A stretch of DNA of 64,000 bases from Blepharisma stoltei (GCA_914767885.1 CAJZBQ010000004.1:845001-909000), one strand, 5' to 3'; positions 51,818-62,282 are shown, counted from the stretch's first letter. Program-made: numbers and translations. The notes: a model not told the origin generated them from the sequence alone.

Positions 51818-52495
51818 TTAAATCATAATATTTTTATCATAAGAATAATACGCAATGAGAAATTTTGATATTCTTGTTAAGCAGGGACAAGGCAAAATTC
51901 CTCTTGCTCATGCATATACTCCAATTTGAAGCAAACAAAATATGATTCCTACAGAATTAGGTATAATAATAAAGCGATTATTGATAAAATATCCATACAG
52001 TAGCCAAACTGCCCCACAAAAAAGGCATGAAACCATAATATTGATATCAATATACTTGTGATCCATTTCCAGTAAGGCATAAGGAACTTGCTGAAGCGGT
52101 GCAAATATTCCACCAAAACTGATAATAACAGCGGCCAATCCTAAATTATTCGCAGTCAAACAATTCAAAAAAATGATAGATGAAGAAAATATGGACAAAA
52201 GATACCAGAACATAAAAATAATTGAATTTTTACTGATGATGTGATATCATGCTATTCACGCAAGACTGGTAAAAAATGTTAATTGAGCTGGGATGTAAAT
52301 CAACCAAATCTTGCTTTTTAGTCCATAAAGCGATCAGATCAAAGGAATCAAATTAGAGAGAATAAGATATAAATGAGAAATTTCTTCTAAATTTTTGCTT
52401 TTGGAAGCTTTTAATAGAGATGGAAGTGGTGATAGGTTAACTCCAATAGAAAGCAAAGTTCCGAGTCCACTGAGAACAATAGGCACAAATTCCAT
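51818..52495 (-). CDS. SWEET/MtN3 sugar transporter
   Basis: About 225 residues with seven predicted helices, starting MEFVPIVLSGLGTLLSIGVN at 52495. LSPLPSLLKASKSKNLEEIS is the SWEET helix 1-2 motif (SP....i.k.ks...is). A second MtN3 repeat has FAPLQQVPYALLEMDHKYIDI and CGAVWLLYGYFINNRFIIIP NSVGIIFCLLQIGVYA. Several Trp are TGA (LIPLIWSLYG, SLAWIAWYH, YAWARGIL). SWEETs carry sugars down their gradient across plasma or vacuolar membranes. The stop TAA is at 51818-51820. Confidence 0.85.
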
Positions 52496-52797
52496 TTTTC
52501 TTTTGATTTAGTTTTAAGATCATTTCTGGATATTATCTAAATCGAATTGAAAATATTATTATTTAATGGTAAAGAAGATTAACCGTATTTTCATTTCAGA
52601 GGTAATAAATTTTTTACTTCAGATCATTTTAATTTACTTTTAAAAATAGCAAACTCTTACAACATTGTGCTAAAAGATTATAGAAAACTATACTCTCTTT
52701 ATATATAAATGCATTAGCTGTTTCTGTAATGCAAAAGACTTCATTTTAAATTAAGAAATACAAAAAGAATTAATATTTTCTGTTATTCAATGACAGC
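52496..52797. other. Intergenic, AT-rich
   Basis: About 300 bp upstream of the SWEET gene. Nothing recognised. Confidence 0.5.
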
Positions 52798-53640
52798 TAG
52801 CTCCCCTATTGATTAGCGAACAAAATTTTTCTTGGTTAACTTTGTTCTAAATATTTTATTCCTATTTAAATGAAAAATATAATTTAATTTATAAATTTAT
52901 TATTATTAAAAAGATGAAAGGTATTAAAAAATATAATATAATTAGCTGGAGGTCTTATTATAATTATTGATTATATATTAAATTATCATATGTAAAAAAT
53001 AATTATATACATTGATATAAAAACGGGTAACAATTTGAAACTTAGTGTATGAGAAGATTACACTAGGTAATCTGTGCTTGAGTGTAGACATTTGTGGATG
53101 TGAAACAATTCGCTACTTACCCGAGCATTTCATTAGGGAATAACAATTCCGCAGAAAAAACCAAAAATTAGAATTCAAATATTTTTATTCCTAAAGAATT
53201 TGGTAGCCAAATTATAGCCCGTTGGGCCTTTGTGTGCACCATTAAAACTATTTTACTGGCTGTAATCAGTCTGCTATTTTCCAGCTGAAAAAAAAAACCT
53301 GGTTGCAACCAATAAAGCAAACTTACTGGTGCACAAAAAGGCCTAATGGGGTGATAAATGGCCATAAAAGCTTAGATCTGGCTTAGCCATTTATTTTACT
53401 TCTAATTTTTGATTTTTTTGCCGAATTGTTTTTATACCCAGTATCTTTTTTACCCAGCCGCAAATTTCCAAATCCAGTCCAAATTCCCTAATAAAATCCT
53501 GTCACGCATTGCGTTTCACTCTGCTTCGGTCTTTATGTCATTTCATATATTATATAATAATTTGCTTGCTAGCCAAATGGGTTAATTTTTCTAAAAATAG
53601 AGATTTATCTGATAATTTGCTCACTAGGTAAACGGAAAAG
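52798..53640 (+). mobile_element. Old family A element with a nested insertion
   Basis: The left end TAGCTCCCCTATTGATTAGC and the family core TTAGCTGGAGGTCTTATTAT show decayed family A sequence. The matching double-repeat end is far away: GCTAGCCAAATGGGTTAATT, then CTAAAAATAGAG and TTTGCTCACTAGGTAAACGG before TA 53641-53642. About 500 bp of other sequence, including a long palindrome, lies between the halves. Hence an old element split by a later insertion. Confidence 0.6.
53200..53365. repeat. Long imperfect palindrome (MITE-like)
   Basis: The left arm GGGCCTTTGTGTGCACCATT, then TTACTGGCTGTAATCAG and CAGCTG, matches the reverse complement of the right arm (CAGCTG, then CTGGTTGCAACCAATAAAGC and TACTGGTGCACAAAAAGGCC). 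It could form a hairpin with stem of about 70 bp. No coding frame; nested in a family A relic. Confidence 0.7.
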
Positions 53641-53817
53641 TAACATATTGTGTTAAATTTAATAAAATTTTGTATGTTTGGCTATAAAATTACTGTTTAA
53701 ATTTCAACCTCATCATCAGATTATAAGTGGATTAAAATTTTTTGCTTTGACCAAATTTGAGTAAAATGTCCTTACTGGGATTTGATGGTTATTGCCACAT
53801 AACCATATAATCAAGTT

Positions 53818-54399
53818 ATGAGATCATTGATAATCGCATGCCTGATTATTGCAGTTCTTGGAAGGATTCATGACGCTGAAATTACCAATAAAGTATTTTT
53901 TGACATTACAATCGATGATAAGTACGAAGGGAGAATAATTTTTGGATTATATGGAAAAGTTGTCCCAAAGACAGTCGAGAACTTCAGAGCCCTCTGCACA
54001 GGTGAAAACGGAGTGAATGGAGAAGGAATTCCGCTACATTACAAAGGTTCAACTTTCCATATGATCGTCCCAGGTCTGATGATCCAAGGAGGAGACTTTA
54101 CTAGAGGAGACGGCAGTGGAGGAGAAAGTATCTATGCTAGAAGATTTGACGATGAAAACTTTGCCTTGTCACACAAAGCCGCTGGAATTTTATCCATGGG
54201 CAACTTAGGACCCAATTGCAATAGCTCGCTTTTTATTGTTACAACAAAGCCTGCTCCTTTGCTGGATGGCCGAAATGTTGTTTTTGGGGAGGTAATAGAA
54301 GGATATGACGTAGTGAAAAAGATAGAATCGAAAGGATCTTTAGATGGAACGCAATCAGCTAAGGTAGTCATAAGCGACTCTGGGGAGCTCCCACTCTAA
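53818..54399 (+). CDS. Secreted cyclophilin-fold protein with degenerate active site
   Basis: 193 residues with signal peptide MRSLIIACLIIAVLG. The cyclophilin core is intact: NKVFFDITIDDKYEGRIIFG, ENFRALCTGENG, LMIQGGDFTRGDGSGGESIY, and LSMGNLGPNC. The active-site residues of cyclophilin A are mostly replaced: Arg55 is Met82 (FHMIVPG), Phe60 is Leu87, Gln111 is Leu138, Phe113 is Ile140 (NSSLFIVT), Trp121 is Leu148 and His126 is Asn153. Gln63 is kept as Gln90. It probably lacks prolyl isomerase activity and cyclosporin binding, and may act in the ER as a binding protein only. Confidence 0.88.
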   Translation: MRSLIIACLIIAVLGRIHDAEITNKVFFDITIDDKYEGRIIFGLYGKVVPKTVENFRALCTGENGVNGEGIPLHYKGSTFHMIVPGLMIQGGDFTRGDGSGGESIYARRFDDENFALSHKAAGILSMGNLGPNCNSSLFIVTTKPAPLLDGRNVVFGEVIEGYDVVKKIESKGSLDGTQSAKVVISDSGELPL

Positions 54400-54509
54400 T
54401 AATAATAGGATATGACTTAGAGAATTTTGTTGGAAAAGAAATTACCTAATTATTATGAATTTCGATGCTAATTTATATTAATGCAACTATATATAATTAA
54501 AAGTTTAGA

Positions 54510-54932
54510 TTATTTTTGAGTTTTAACTAAAAGTTGCTGATTAGATTGAAATGTTTCAGAATTAGTAAAAGTCCCCATACTGCTTTCAGTCATATTCCTA
54601 AAAACTTTTTTATTTTGGTTACTTAATTTTCCGGGCGCTAACTCGATTTTCCTAAATTCAGTTTTTTGAAATTTATTTTTAGGAGCAAATAACTTTTTTT
54701 CGAATGTTGCAGGGTTGTAAGTTCGGCCTTTGTCTGAGAGCTGAAATTGTGCATCACGATAATCATAACTATCTTTTGAAAAATCCCTGCATGTCATTGT
54801 TGATAGATGAAGCCATCTTCCTGGAGATCTTTTTCTCCTGAGTCTCCTTTCATATCCTGTCGGTTCTTTTGGTAATTCATCAGGCTTATCAGTATAAAAC
54901 GTAGTACAAAAAGCAACTTTTCGATTTGCCAT
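54510..54932 (-). CDS. Hypothetical basic protein
   Basis: 140 residues, MANRKVAFCTTFYTDKPDEL to LLVKTQK. Lys/Arg-rich with aromatic residues (TGYERRLRRKRSPGRWLHLS; CRDFSKDSYDYRDAQFQLSD). No domain, signal peptide or membrane helix. It resembles small microtubule-associated ciliary proteins in composition only. Confidence 0.6.
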   Translation of the reverse strand: MANRKVAFCTTFYTDKPDELPKEPTGYERRLRRKRSPGRWLHLSTMTCRDFSKDSYDYRDAQFQLSDKGRTYNPATFEKKLFAPKNKFQKTEFRKIELAPGKLSNQNKKVFRNMTESSMGTFTNSETFQSNQQLLVKTQK

Positions 54933-55016
54933 TTAATTTTATCTATTCTTATGCAAGTCTCAATCATAAACGAATTTTGTATTTTCTTAAATAATTTAAT
55001 TAATAATTTACAGCGA

Positions 55017-55721
55017 TTATTGATTTTCAGTCAGCTGAAGTAGCATTTGTCGATAATCTCTTTCTCTAATCCTCAAGTCTTCAGTCTTAACAAAATCATT
55101 TGACCCTATCAAATTAATTAATTCATCTGGAAAATTTTCAGGCAATTCTTCAGACCTAAAACAATGCAAGTCTAATCTTGATAATAAATGAGTATCATTG
55201 GCTATAGTAAATCCAATTGGAGAAGTAAGTCTTACAGAGTCTTCTTGAATGTCTATATTTGCATCTCCGCCTCCAACAATTAAACATGGAAGCTCAACAA
55301 GTTTTTTCTTTCGTTGTTCCTTATTTCTTTGCATTAACTTGTGTATGGCGATATATTGGAAAATATTTTCTGCTAAAGCTTTTTTCTTTTGCATATTTCT
55401 TTTCCTATTTTGTTCCACTGATAATTTCATTCGTTCCAATTGTTCATTATTAATAATACCTTTATACCTAATTTCATTTCTTATTTTCGAAATAACATCA
55501 ATGGCTTGCAACACATTTAAAGCATCATACACTCTGCGCTGGATATTTTTGAACTCAGCCTCATATGTGCTTTCTGGGAAATCCTTTAAAATAGCTTTTG
55601 CAATTTGATTGCCTGTTGTCACTTCTGAATTTTTTACTTTTTCAAGAACCTGCTTACTGAGGTTAATAAGCTTCTTATTCTTATCAGGAACAGGAAGATC
55701 TAAAGGCGGGCAGCTAGCCAT
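55017..55721 (-). CDS. DP transcription factor (E2F dimerisation partner)
   Basis: 234 residues. The DP winged helix is LSKQVLEKVKNSEVTTGNQI with AEFKNIQRRVYDALNVLQAI and KIRNEIRYKGI, which is the RRVYDALNVL DNA-recognition helix. The dimerisation segment follows (NRKRNMQKKKALAENIFQYI; LPCLIVGGGDANIDIQEDSV). DP proteins pair with E2F to control cell-cycle genes. DNA-contact residues RRVYD are present. The call is secure. Confidence 0.92.
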   Translation of the reverse strand: MASCPPLDLPVPDKNKKLINLSKQVLEKVKNSEVTTGNQIAKAILKDFPESTYEAEFKNIQRRVYDALNVLQAIDVISKIRNEIRYKGIINNEQLERMKLSVEQNRKRNMQKKKALAENIFQYIAIHKLMQRNKEQRKKKLVELPCLIVGGGDANIDIQEDSVRLTSPIGFTIANDTHLLSRLDLHCFRSEELPENFPDELINLIGSNDFVKTEDLRIRERDYRQMLLQLTENQ

Positions 55722-55771
55722 TTTTATAACCCGCCGAGACCAGATCTATAATACGCTATTAATCTTTTTTA

Positions 55772-56662
55772 TTACTTATCTGTTTTAATTTCTACTTCGC
55801 TTGTGAATTCGTCATTTCCTTCGAGAAGTTCATATTCGTGATCGCTCTGAGATAAAGGAGAAACTGGGCGATTTATCGTTTGGATACCCAAGAAAGGTTC
55901 ATTTCCTATCGGGAGTTCTTGAACTGACTGATAAGAAATAAAAGTAGAGAAGGATTTCAGGTATCTGAACACACTAGAGTTTTCGAGCTCTTCAACCTTT
56001 GCATCTGATAGCTCCATGCAGCTCAAATGTTTCCTTATATCTAAATAATGATTACATAAATACCCTAAAATAAGCCCTGCAATCAGCCTGAGCAAGACTG
56101 GGAAAAGCAAAGATAATACAACAAAGATAATCCAAGGAATAATAAAGTTTTTTATTTCCCACGATAAGTGTGGAATCTTGTGTATATAATAAGGATTTTT
56201 ATTGAATGTAATTGTAATTTCCATCATTAAAACAGACCATAAACTAGGGTATAAAATATAAAAGAATCCTGAATTAATTCATATTGGGGCCAATGAAAAT
56301 GTAAGTACGAGTATCAAATACATAAACTGTAGTAATGTGGAATTTATAATAAAGAAAATTGAATATCTGACAGTTCCTATTCTTCTTTCAGTTATTGATG
56401 CAATGATTCAATAGATAGCCAATTCAAATATAAAATACGCTCATAGAAATGGAGTGAGGTAATATTGCCATATCTGAAAATAGCTAATCAATGCTGTTGC
56501 TTGAATATTGCTAGAAAGAATGATTGCTCTTATTAGAGTTAGAATATATAAAAGTGTAGAAATGATCAGTACGAATTTTGTAAACACTGGAGTCTTGAGA
56601 ATAAAATTCTTTATATCAGCTATCAGATTTCCTGAATGTTCTCCCGTATTCATTATAAACAT
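55772..56662 (-). CDS. Rhomboid-like multipass membrane protein (UBAC2/derlin type)
   Basis: About 296 residues, ATG at 56660-56662 (MFIMNTGEHSGNLIADIKNF); a second ATG lies three codons on. Six helices include TKFVLIISTLLYILTLIRAI, ISYFQIWQYYLTPFLWAYFI (Trp from TGA), FFIINSTLLQFMYLILVLTF and IIPWIIFVVLSLLFPVLLRL. The YFQIWQYYLTPFL and LIAGLILGYLCNHY pieces resemble the L1 and GxxxG-like parts of rhomboid pseudoproteases, but no Ser-His pair is seen. An acidic tail follows. Best guess is a UBAC2/derlin-like ER protein. Confidence 0.58.
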
Positions 56663-56807
56663 GGCAAATAATTTACAAGACAAACTTCTTGTGACTTTTT
56701 CAAAGTTTAAATATTTTATTAAATAGAGAATACTTAAACACTTGCAGGCGCAAATCTTTCAAAATCTAATATGAGCTGTAGAAAATTTTCGAAACAGTTG
56801 GACTAAT

Positions 56808-57131
56808 TACTTCTTCCCCCTCCGTGAGTGAACAAAAAAATTTTGTTCACTCACTGAGGGGGTTAATTTGTTTTTAAAAAATTTATATATATTTTATAGA
56901 AAATATTTTTTTTCGAAATTTTAAAAAAATCCTAATTCGCAAAAATTGGAAGGCAAATATTAATTTTAATTTATAAAATTTATGTTTTAAAAAGCAATTT
57001 GTTTTAAAGTAAACAGAATTCGTTCTAGATTTCATTATACTAGTCTAGTTATCACTTATATATCAATTTTTTTTTCCATAAAAAATTTTGGGAATTTTCC
57101 AATGGTTTTGTTCACTCACGGAGGGGGAAGT
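56808..57131 (+). mobile_element. Family A MITE-like IES between genes
   Basis: The palindromic left end is well kept: CCCCCTCCGTGAGTGAACAA, then TTTGTTCACTCACTGAGGGG. The core is AACAGAATTCGTTCTAGATT. The right end is GGAATTTTCCAATGGTTTTG, then TTCACTCACGGAGGGGGAAG before TA 57132-57133. Two left TA choices exist (56804 and 56808). The second direct copy at the right end is reduced. Confidence 0.85.
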
Positions 57132-57717
57132 TAGTTAAAATATTTACTATTACGAAGAGAATTTTAGAAAATTAAATTCAGCGATAAAGATCTAATTCAA
57201 AAAAAATAATAATCGCTTTGGGTAAAATTATTTAAAAGCTTAAATGAAATTTTTAAGTAAAGTAGAAAAATAAAGGATTAACTAGAGTATATGACTTAGC
57301 CTGAAAATTTCTTAACTGACTACCATTGCTGATATTTTTTTTTAGTTTTCTTATCCTGTAATTTGTAGACTTAGAATAAGTGAAATCTTAACTGATTGTC
57401 TAAAACAATTATTATAATGCTAATGGATTATAGTTGACATAGTTTTCATCTTTATTTAATTATTTTATTTTGTTTTATCTAAAATAATTTTAGATAGAAT
57501 AATAATGGAGATGCAATAAAGTATAAAATTTTGAGACTGATTTTCAATGGTGCTAATAGCATATCATATCGAGAACAAATTAAACAGAAATTGAATTTTC
57601 CTTTTTTTCCTAAGGAAAATGCTAAATAATTTGTTTGAATTATTATAATCTTTCTCCAAGATTCAAAGAAAAATATAAGCCAAAGATAGAATTAGCTTGA
57701 CCAACCTTAGTTATAGA
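57132..57717. other. Intergenic, AT-rich
   Basis: About 585 bp between a MITE and a repeat. No frame, RNA gene or duplication recognised. Confidence 0.5.
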
Positions 57718-58300
57718 AATTGCCCGAGGATGGCGCTATTTGTGCCATTCTCGGGCAATTAGTATAGTTTTATTTAGGCTAATTTTTCTTTTAGGTGAGG
57801 CATTTGCTCAGCTGACAAATAGTTTTCCTCAAGCCAAGTTCTATCATCAGGTCAAGCGACCTTGGGCTCCTAGGATAGGGTGGCTGGCGATATGGATGGG
57901 CATCAAGGTGTGTGTGGGATGAAGACTTAGTAGTTACCAGAGTATTGCCTGATTCAAAGTCGGAAGAGAAGTAGATCGTCTAAGACAAGATTGAAGCTCA
58001 TCGGACTCCAATGGAGGAAATGAAAGTTAATTGGGAGTAATTGAATTGAAGACGTTTCTTCTGACAAAGATAACGGATTTGGGATTTGCAGCTCATCGGA
58101 CTCCAATAGAGGAGATGAAAGTTTATTGGGAGCAATTGAATTGAAGACGTGTGTTCTGACGAAGACAACGGGTTGAGATGTGAAGATAAGCCAACTTGTC
58201 ATCTCTAGCAGATTGTAATAACTTAAGACCTAGCATGGCGAGCTTTGGCTAGTCATATAATGGGTTTACAACCTCTAAATGCAAAGGTTAAGGATAAGGC
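57718..58300. repeat. Unclassified GC-richer repeat with hairpin and internal tandem duplication
   Basis: It opens with a strong hairpin (57718-57760): AATTGCCCGAGGATGGC pairs with GCCATTCTCGGGCAATT around a short loop. Inside, a 95 bp unit is duplicated in tandem (starts about 57995 and 58090), with AGCTCATCGGACTCCAAT at the start of each and GAATTGAAGACGT later in each. Both units are similar but not identical. The right end is unclear. A 9 bp match ATTATAATC at about 57642 and 58329 could be a duplication but may be chance. Confidence 0.6.
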
Positions 58301-58392
58301 TCTCCAACATTCAAAAAAAAACTCTTACATTATAATCATATATTCTTCAAGCAATCATATAATTAAGCTTTCATTCTTCTATAACTCATCAA

Positions 58393-58899
58393 TAATAATT
58401 GCCGTTGTGGCGACACGTTGCTGTGCTACGACAAACAAAAAATATCCAGAATTTGGGGTCACAGGTTTGAAAAAAGTGGCCCCAAAGGGCCACGGGGTCG
58501 CTGACGGTGATTGTCCGGGGTGGGTGTTGGTTTGGGCTGACTGGGCCTCTCCTCGGCCCACAGGCGAGAAGACCGACGGCGCAATACCAATCGGATGCTT
58601 CTGAAGGAGCATTATGATACTTGCAAATGGCAAGGGTAGTTCCAGAAGGAGGCACGGGACGATCCCCTCATGCCCTGAGCACTACCAAGGGTTAAGAGAG
58701 TCCTTTGCTGCAATTTTTTGGTCCAGCAGGTGCCGGTGAGTCTCCCCGAAAGATGTCGACGTCATTAAAAATGATGACGTCGACAAAAAAGGGCGTTAGG
58801 TGGCTTTAGTGACTAGCGCCACATGAAGCGCGAAGCTGAAGCTCGACTGGATAGGGGCTGAAATAAACCCCGCTTAACCTCTCTAATCTAATTCTCTCT
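58393..58899 (+). mobile_element. Family D SINE-like retroposon between genes
   Basis: Flanked by a perfect 14 bp duplication CTATAACTCATCAA at 58379-58392 and 58900-58913. The interior is GC-rich, with GCCCCAAAGGGCCACGGGGT and GGCTGAAATAAACCCCGC, and a TAATCTAATTCTCTCT tail. Homologous to the copy at 25276-25739. A palindrome, ATGTCGACGTCATTAAAAAT with GATGACGTCGAC, lies near 58755. Upstream of the Sec14-like gene. Confidence 0.87.
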
Positions 58900-58977
58900 C
58901 TATAACTCATCAAATCCTTAAAAATAATTTCACACAATCATAAAAACGACTACATCCACTTCAGTAATAATTTTATT

Positions 58978-60234
58978 ATGGAAAACAATATTTTTTCGTC
59001 TGACGAAAAGTTAATCCCAGAAGAAGCCTACTATTATTGGCCAGAAGGAAACTATCTCTACACAGGTGAAGGAAAAAGCATAGTGCGCTATATTTTCTAT
59101 AAAACCAAATATACAACATTTGAAAATGAAATTCTGGACAGATTCAAGCAAGAAATTAGATCCTCTTTTTCTGATATCCCTAATTTTTTTGGAGATGAAG
59201 AACTCTTAAGAATCCTTCTTGGCTGTAAATTTAACATCAAAAAAGCAGTTCGGTCTTTAAAAGATTCAATTGAATGGCGAGCATTAAATTTAACAGACAG
59301 TTTTCGGTCACTTTATTCAAAATGTTCTCATCTTCTGAACTCAGGAGCTATATATATTCACGGCAGGGATCATAGATATCGTCCTATAATAATTATTAAT
59401 GCAAGCAAATTTGATATGAAGAAATATTCAATTGATGACTTCTGCGCCTTACTTTGCTTCAACCTGGAATTCGCAGTTCAAAAGCTGACAATTCCTGGAC
59501 AAATAGAAAACTGGATAATTATTACAGATTTGTGCAGTCAGCCTCTTAAAAATCTGCCTTTTAGCGAGTTAAGAAGAATAATAAAGGTTCTGCAAGACAA
59601 TTTCAGATGTAGAATGATAGTTAATTATGTTGTTAACTCTCCGTCTACTCTTACTTTTGCTTGGAAAATTGTTAAAAATTTTATAGAAGACCATACAGTC
59701 AGAAAGATAAAAATTTGTAAAAATTCAGATCCTCCCGAAATGAAGAAGCATGTAGCTCCTAATCAATTGGAAGAAAAATATGGTGGGAAGGCTCCAAATA
59801 CGGCTGCTTTTTGGCCTCCCATATTGCCAGATGGGCCCTTTACAATTCCTGAAGAGTCTCAAAGTGCTCATTTAAGTAATAAAACGACATATAATGAGTA
59901 TCATGATATAAAAGAAAATAGCATATATGATGCTCCTGATGATGTCCCTGACGATGAGCCTATCTTCCAACTAATTCCTTCACTTTCTTTGCCAATATTT
60001 CGAAAAGAAATGGTAGCAGATGAAGATTATAGTGAGCCTGAAAAAAATAATAGCCTAATCTCTATAAATTTAAGTTTCCCAGAAGAAAAAAGTGAAGAAA
60101 AAATTGAAATTCGATCACTACGCTCAGATGGAGGACAAACCAAAGAAAACACAGAATTACAGTCATTTTCTTCTCCAAAGCCAAAGAGTAAGAAAACTTG
60201 TGGGTGTGGGGCTAAAATTTGTCAAATATTTTAG
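58978..60234 (+). CDS. CRAL-TRIO (Sec14-like) lipid-transfer protein
   Basis: 418 residues. Residues about 60-110 give the CRAL-TRIO N domain (FFGDEELLRILLGCKFNIKK AVRSLKDSIEWRA). Residues 110-270 give the lipid-binding lobe: SGAIYIHGRDHRYRPIIIIN, then NWIIITDLCSQPLKNLPFSE, RCRMIVNYVVNSPSTLTFAW, and HVAPNQLEEKYGGKAPN, which is the usual Sec14 ending. The tail is acidic, disordered and ends TCGCGAKICQIF with clustered cysteines. It probably binds phosphoinositides or similar lipids at a membrane. Confidence 0.88.
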   Translation: MENNIFSSDEKLIPEEAYYYWPEGNYLYTGEGKSIVRYIFYKTKYTTFENEILDRFKQEIRSSFSDIPNFFGDEELLRILLGCKFNIKKAVRSLKDSIEWRALNLTDSFRSLYSKCSHLLNSGAIYIHGRDHRYRPIIIINASKFDMKKYSIDDFCALLCFNLEFAVQKLTIPGQIENWIIITDLCSQPLKNLPFSELRRIIKVLQDNFRCRMIVNYVVNSPSTLTFAWKIVKNFIEDHTVRKIKICKNSDPPEMKKHVAPNQLEEKYGGKAPNTAAFWPPILPDGPFTIPEESQSAHLSNKTTYNEYHDIKENSIYDAPDDVPDDEPIFQLIPSLSLPIFRKEMVADEDYSEPEKNNSLISINLSFPEEKSEEKIEIRSLRSDGGQTKENTELQSFSSPKPKSKKTCGCGAKICQIF

Positions 60235-60383
60235 TTTTTGTAAATGATATGTGAATTAACTTTTATTTCCTATACATAAATATAAAATTAGTTTTAATAA
60301 TCTAAATGAGCATGAAAAGAGAATTGCAAGCTTAAGATAGTTATTCTTTATATAAATTTTCTTAATTCATCGTTAAAGTTAAA

Positions 60384-62240
60384 ATGTCAAATTTAGAACC
60401 CATTGAAGAAGAAATGTAAAGCTCATTTAGTTTTCAAGGAAATACAGCAGAAGAAAAGCTAGTCAACGCCAAATCAATTATTGAGTCTCTTGAGAAAGAA
60501 TTATTCAAACTACGCACAGATCTAAAACGATCTGAGGCTACCGTTCAAAAGCTTCAAGATAGTGCAGCTTTGCAATCTCAAAACCACAATAACACATCCT
60601 CAGCTTTTTCCCTGCCAAGCGAATTTAAAAAGATTTGGGAAGTCATGGTTTTGGAAAATATTTTGGACGTTTTTTCATCATTTTTGTCAGACCATGTTAC
60701 ATTTACGATGCTTATACAGGTTTTAATAAAGCTTGTAATCGACAAAGTTCAGTCTCAAATCAATTATAAAGTCAATGAAATCATGAATTTATTATTAATC
60801 CCGAGCAGCGAAGAAGAAGGGGTCAAAAAATATCTGCTGAAGCTTTTTCAAGATTTTTCGCTAAAATCGTTTCCAGTACCATCACTGTTGGATATAAAAA
60901 AAGAGTATACAGAAGCTGTGGAGGGAATAGAGCAAGTGGAAGATTTTGAAGACATGGTGGATTCACCTGAATTTGAAAAATTTGTTATAATAATCCACAA
61001 GCTGAGTTTGCATATGTGCTTAAATGACCCACCTTTAAGTTTGAATTTTTCTGAAAATCTGGAGTATTTGGTGTTCGACAAGCCTGATGAATTTTATTGC
61101 ATTGATGGGTTCCCGAAAAATGCGCCTCCATGTGTAATTGTGGTGCCCCCTGTAATGAGAAATAATTATGCCTATCATGGAATTAAGCCAGCAGTTTTGG
61201 TACTTACAAAGCAAGATGTAGAAGAAGCTAAAAAAAGGCCAAATTTCCTGAAAGAGAAAAAAGTTAAAAAAGAAGAAAATGATATTAAAGTAGAAGAATT
61301 AGAAACTGAGGCAATCCATCATGAAAATAATAAAGAAGAAAAGCCTCCAATCGAAATAAAAGAGGAAAAGAATGAAAAGAAAAAAGAAATTGTTTCAAAA
61401 TTTGAAATAAAACCTCTAAAGCTGCCTATCAAAGAAGAAATAAAGCATCATGAAAAAGCAGAAATTGCAGAAGATGAATGCTTGAAGATATCAACAGGAA
61501 TAAAAATAGCAATTGATCCAACGAACGCTACTGAAACCAAAGAAACTCTGAATTCCAAAGATGTGGAATCTGACCAATTCAGTTTTTCAAAAGAGAAAAC
61601 TGTGAAGGCTGAAAGGTACTCTGATGAAGAAAACCAGCCTCCGCTTTCGAAGTCCCCTGGGCATATTGTAAAAACCAGTACTAGAGACACTTCCCCTCGC
61701 CAAGTTATGGATTTGTACTGCAGATATAAGACCCAATCTAAAGAAAGGAAAACTTCCAGCTTCGATGATGATCGCTCACTTTGCTATTTACCTTTGCAAA
61801 AGAAATCACCAATTAGAGTATCAAACTTTATCCGCCCAGACTCACAAAGGCACTATCAATCTGCAAGAGTATTTGAAAAAAATTCTTCAAGCATGCCTAA
61901 AAAGCATGAAATATGCACTCAATGCAAGCCAAAGCTTCCTTGCACCAGGTGCGCAAAGACATCTCTTCTTGCCTTAAGTATTCTAAATATTATCAATATA
62001 TTAAAAAATAAAAAATCCTATAGAAAATGTACAGTTATTATAATTATATATAACAGAATTCCATTGTCCATATACAACCAAAGAAATGTGACCCCAGTTC
62101 GAGCTTTTAGTTCATCAACGTTAAACAGTTCTGGAAGGTTTGACAAGTCAAAAACCCAGTCTTTACACACTAGAAAGCCTAGTCCCAATTACAATGATCG
62201 CCCTCAAAACGGAGTATCTGATAAATGCAAAGTCATGTAA
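60384..62240 (+). CDS. Large coiled-coil protein, paralogue of the gene at 43872
   Basis: ATG at 60384. A 15-nt intron (60416-60430) must be removed to avoid TAA; then MSNLEPIEEEIFQGNTAEEK leads into a coiled coil (ESLEKELFKLRTDLKRSEAT). A helical region and CVIVVPPVMRNNYAYHGIKP with AVLVLTKQDVEEA match the end of the shorter protein at 43872-44807. A long Lys/Glu-rich segment and a Ser/Arg-rich tail follow. Two CxxC pairs are in CTQCKPKLPCTRCAK. An AT-rich piece (about 61978-62085) coding SILNIINILKNKK looks out of place and may be an in-frame IES. Function unknown. Confidence 0.75.
60416..60430 (+). other. 15-nt intron
   Basis: GTAAAGCTCATTTAG, 15 nt, with in-frame TAA. Removal joins IEEEI to FQGNTAEE and connects the ATG at 60384 with the long frame. 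Confidence 0.78.
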
Positions 62241-62282
62241 ATTTAATAGTTTGAATATTATAAAAATTAATAAAATCATAAA

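Noticed and set aside
58379-58655. Short frames on both strands over 58245-58655
   Set aside because: They lie within or across the family D retroposon boundary and have no recognisable protein features.
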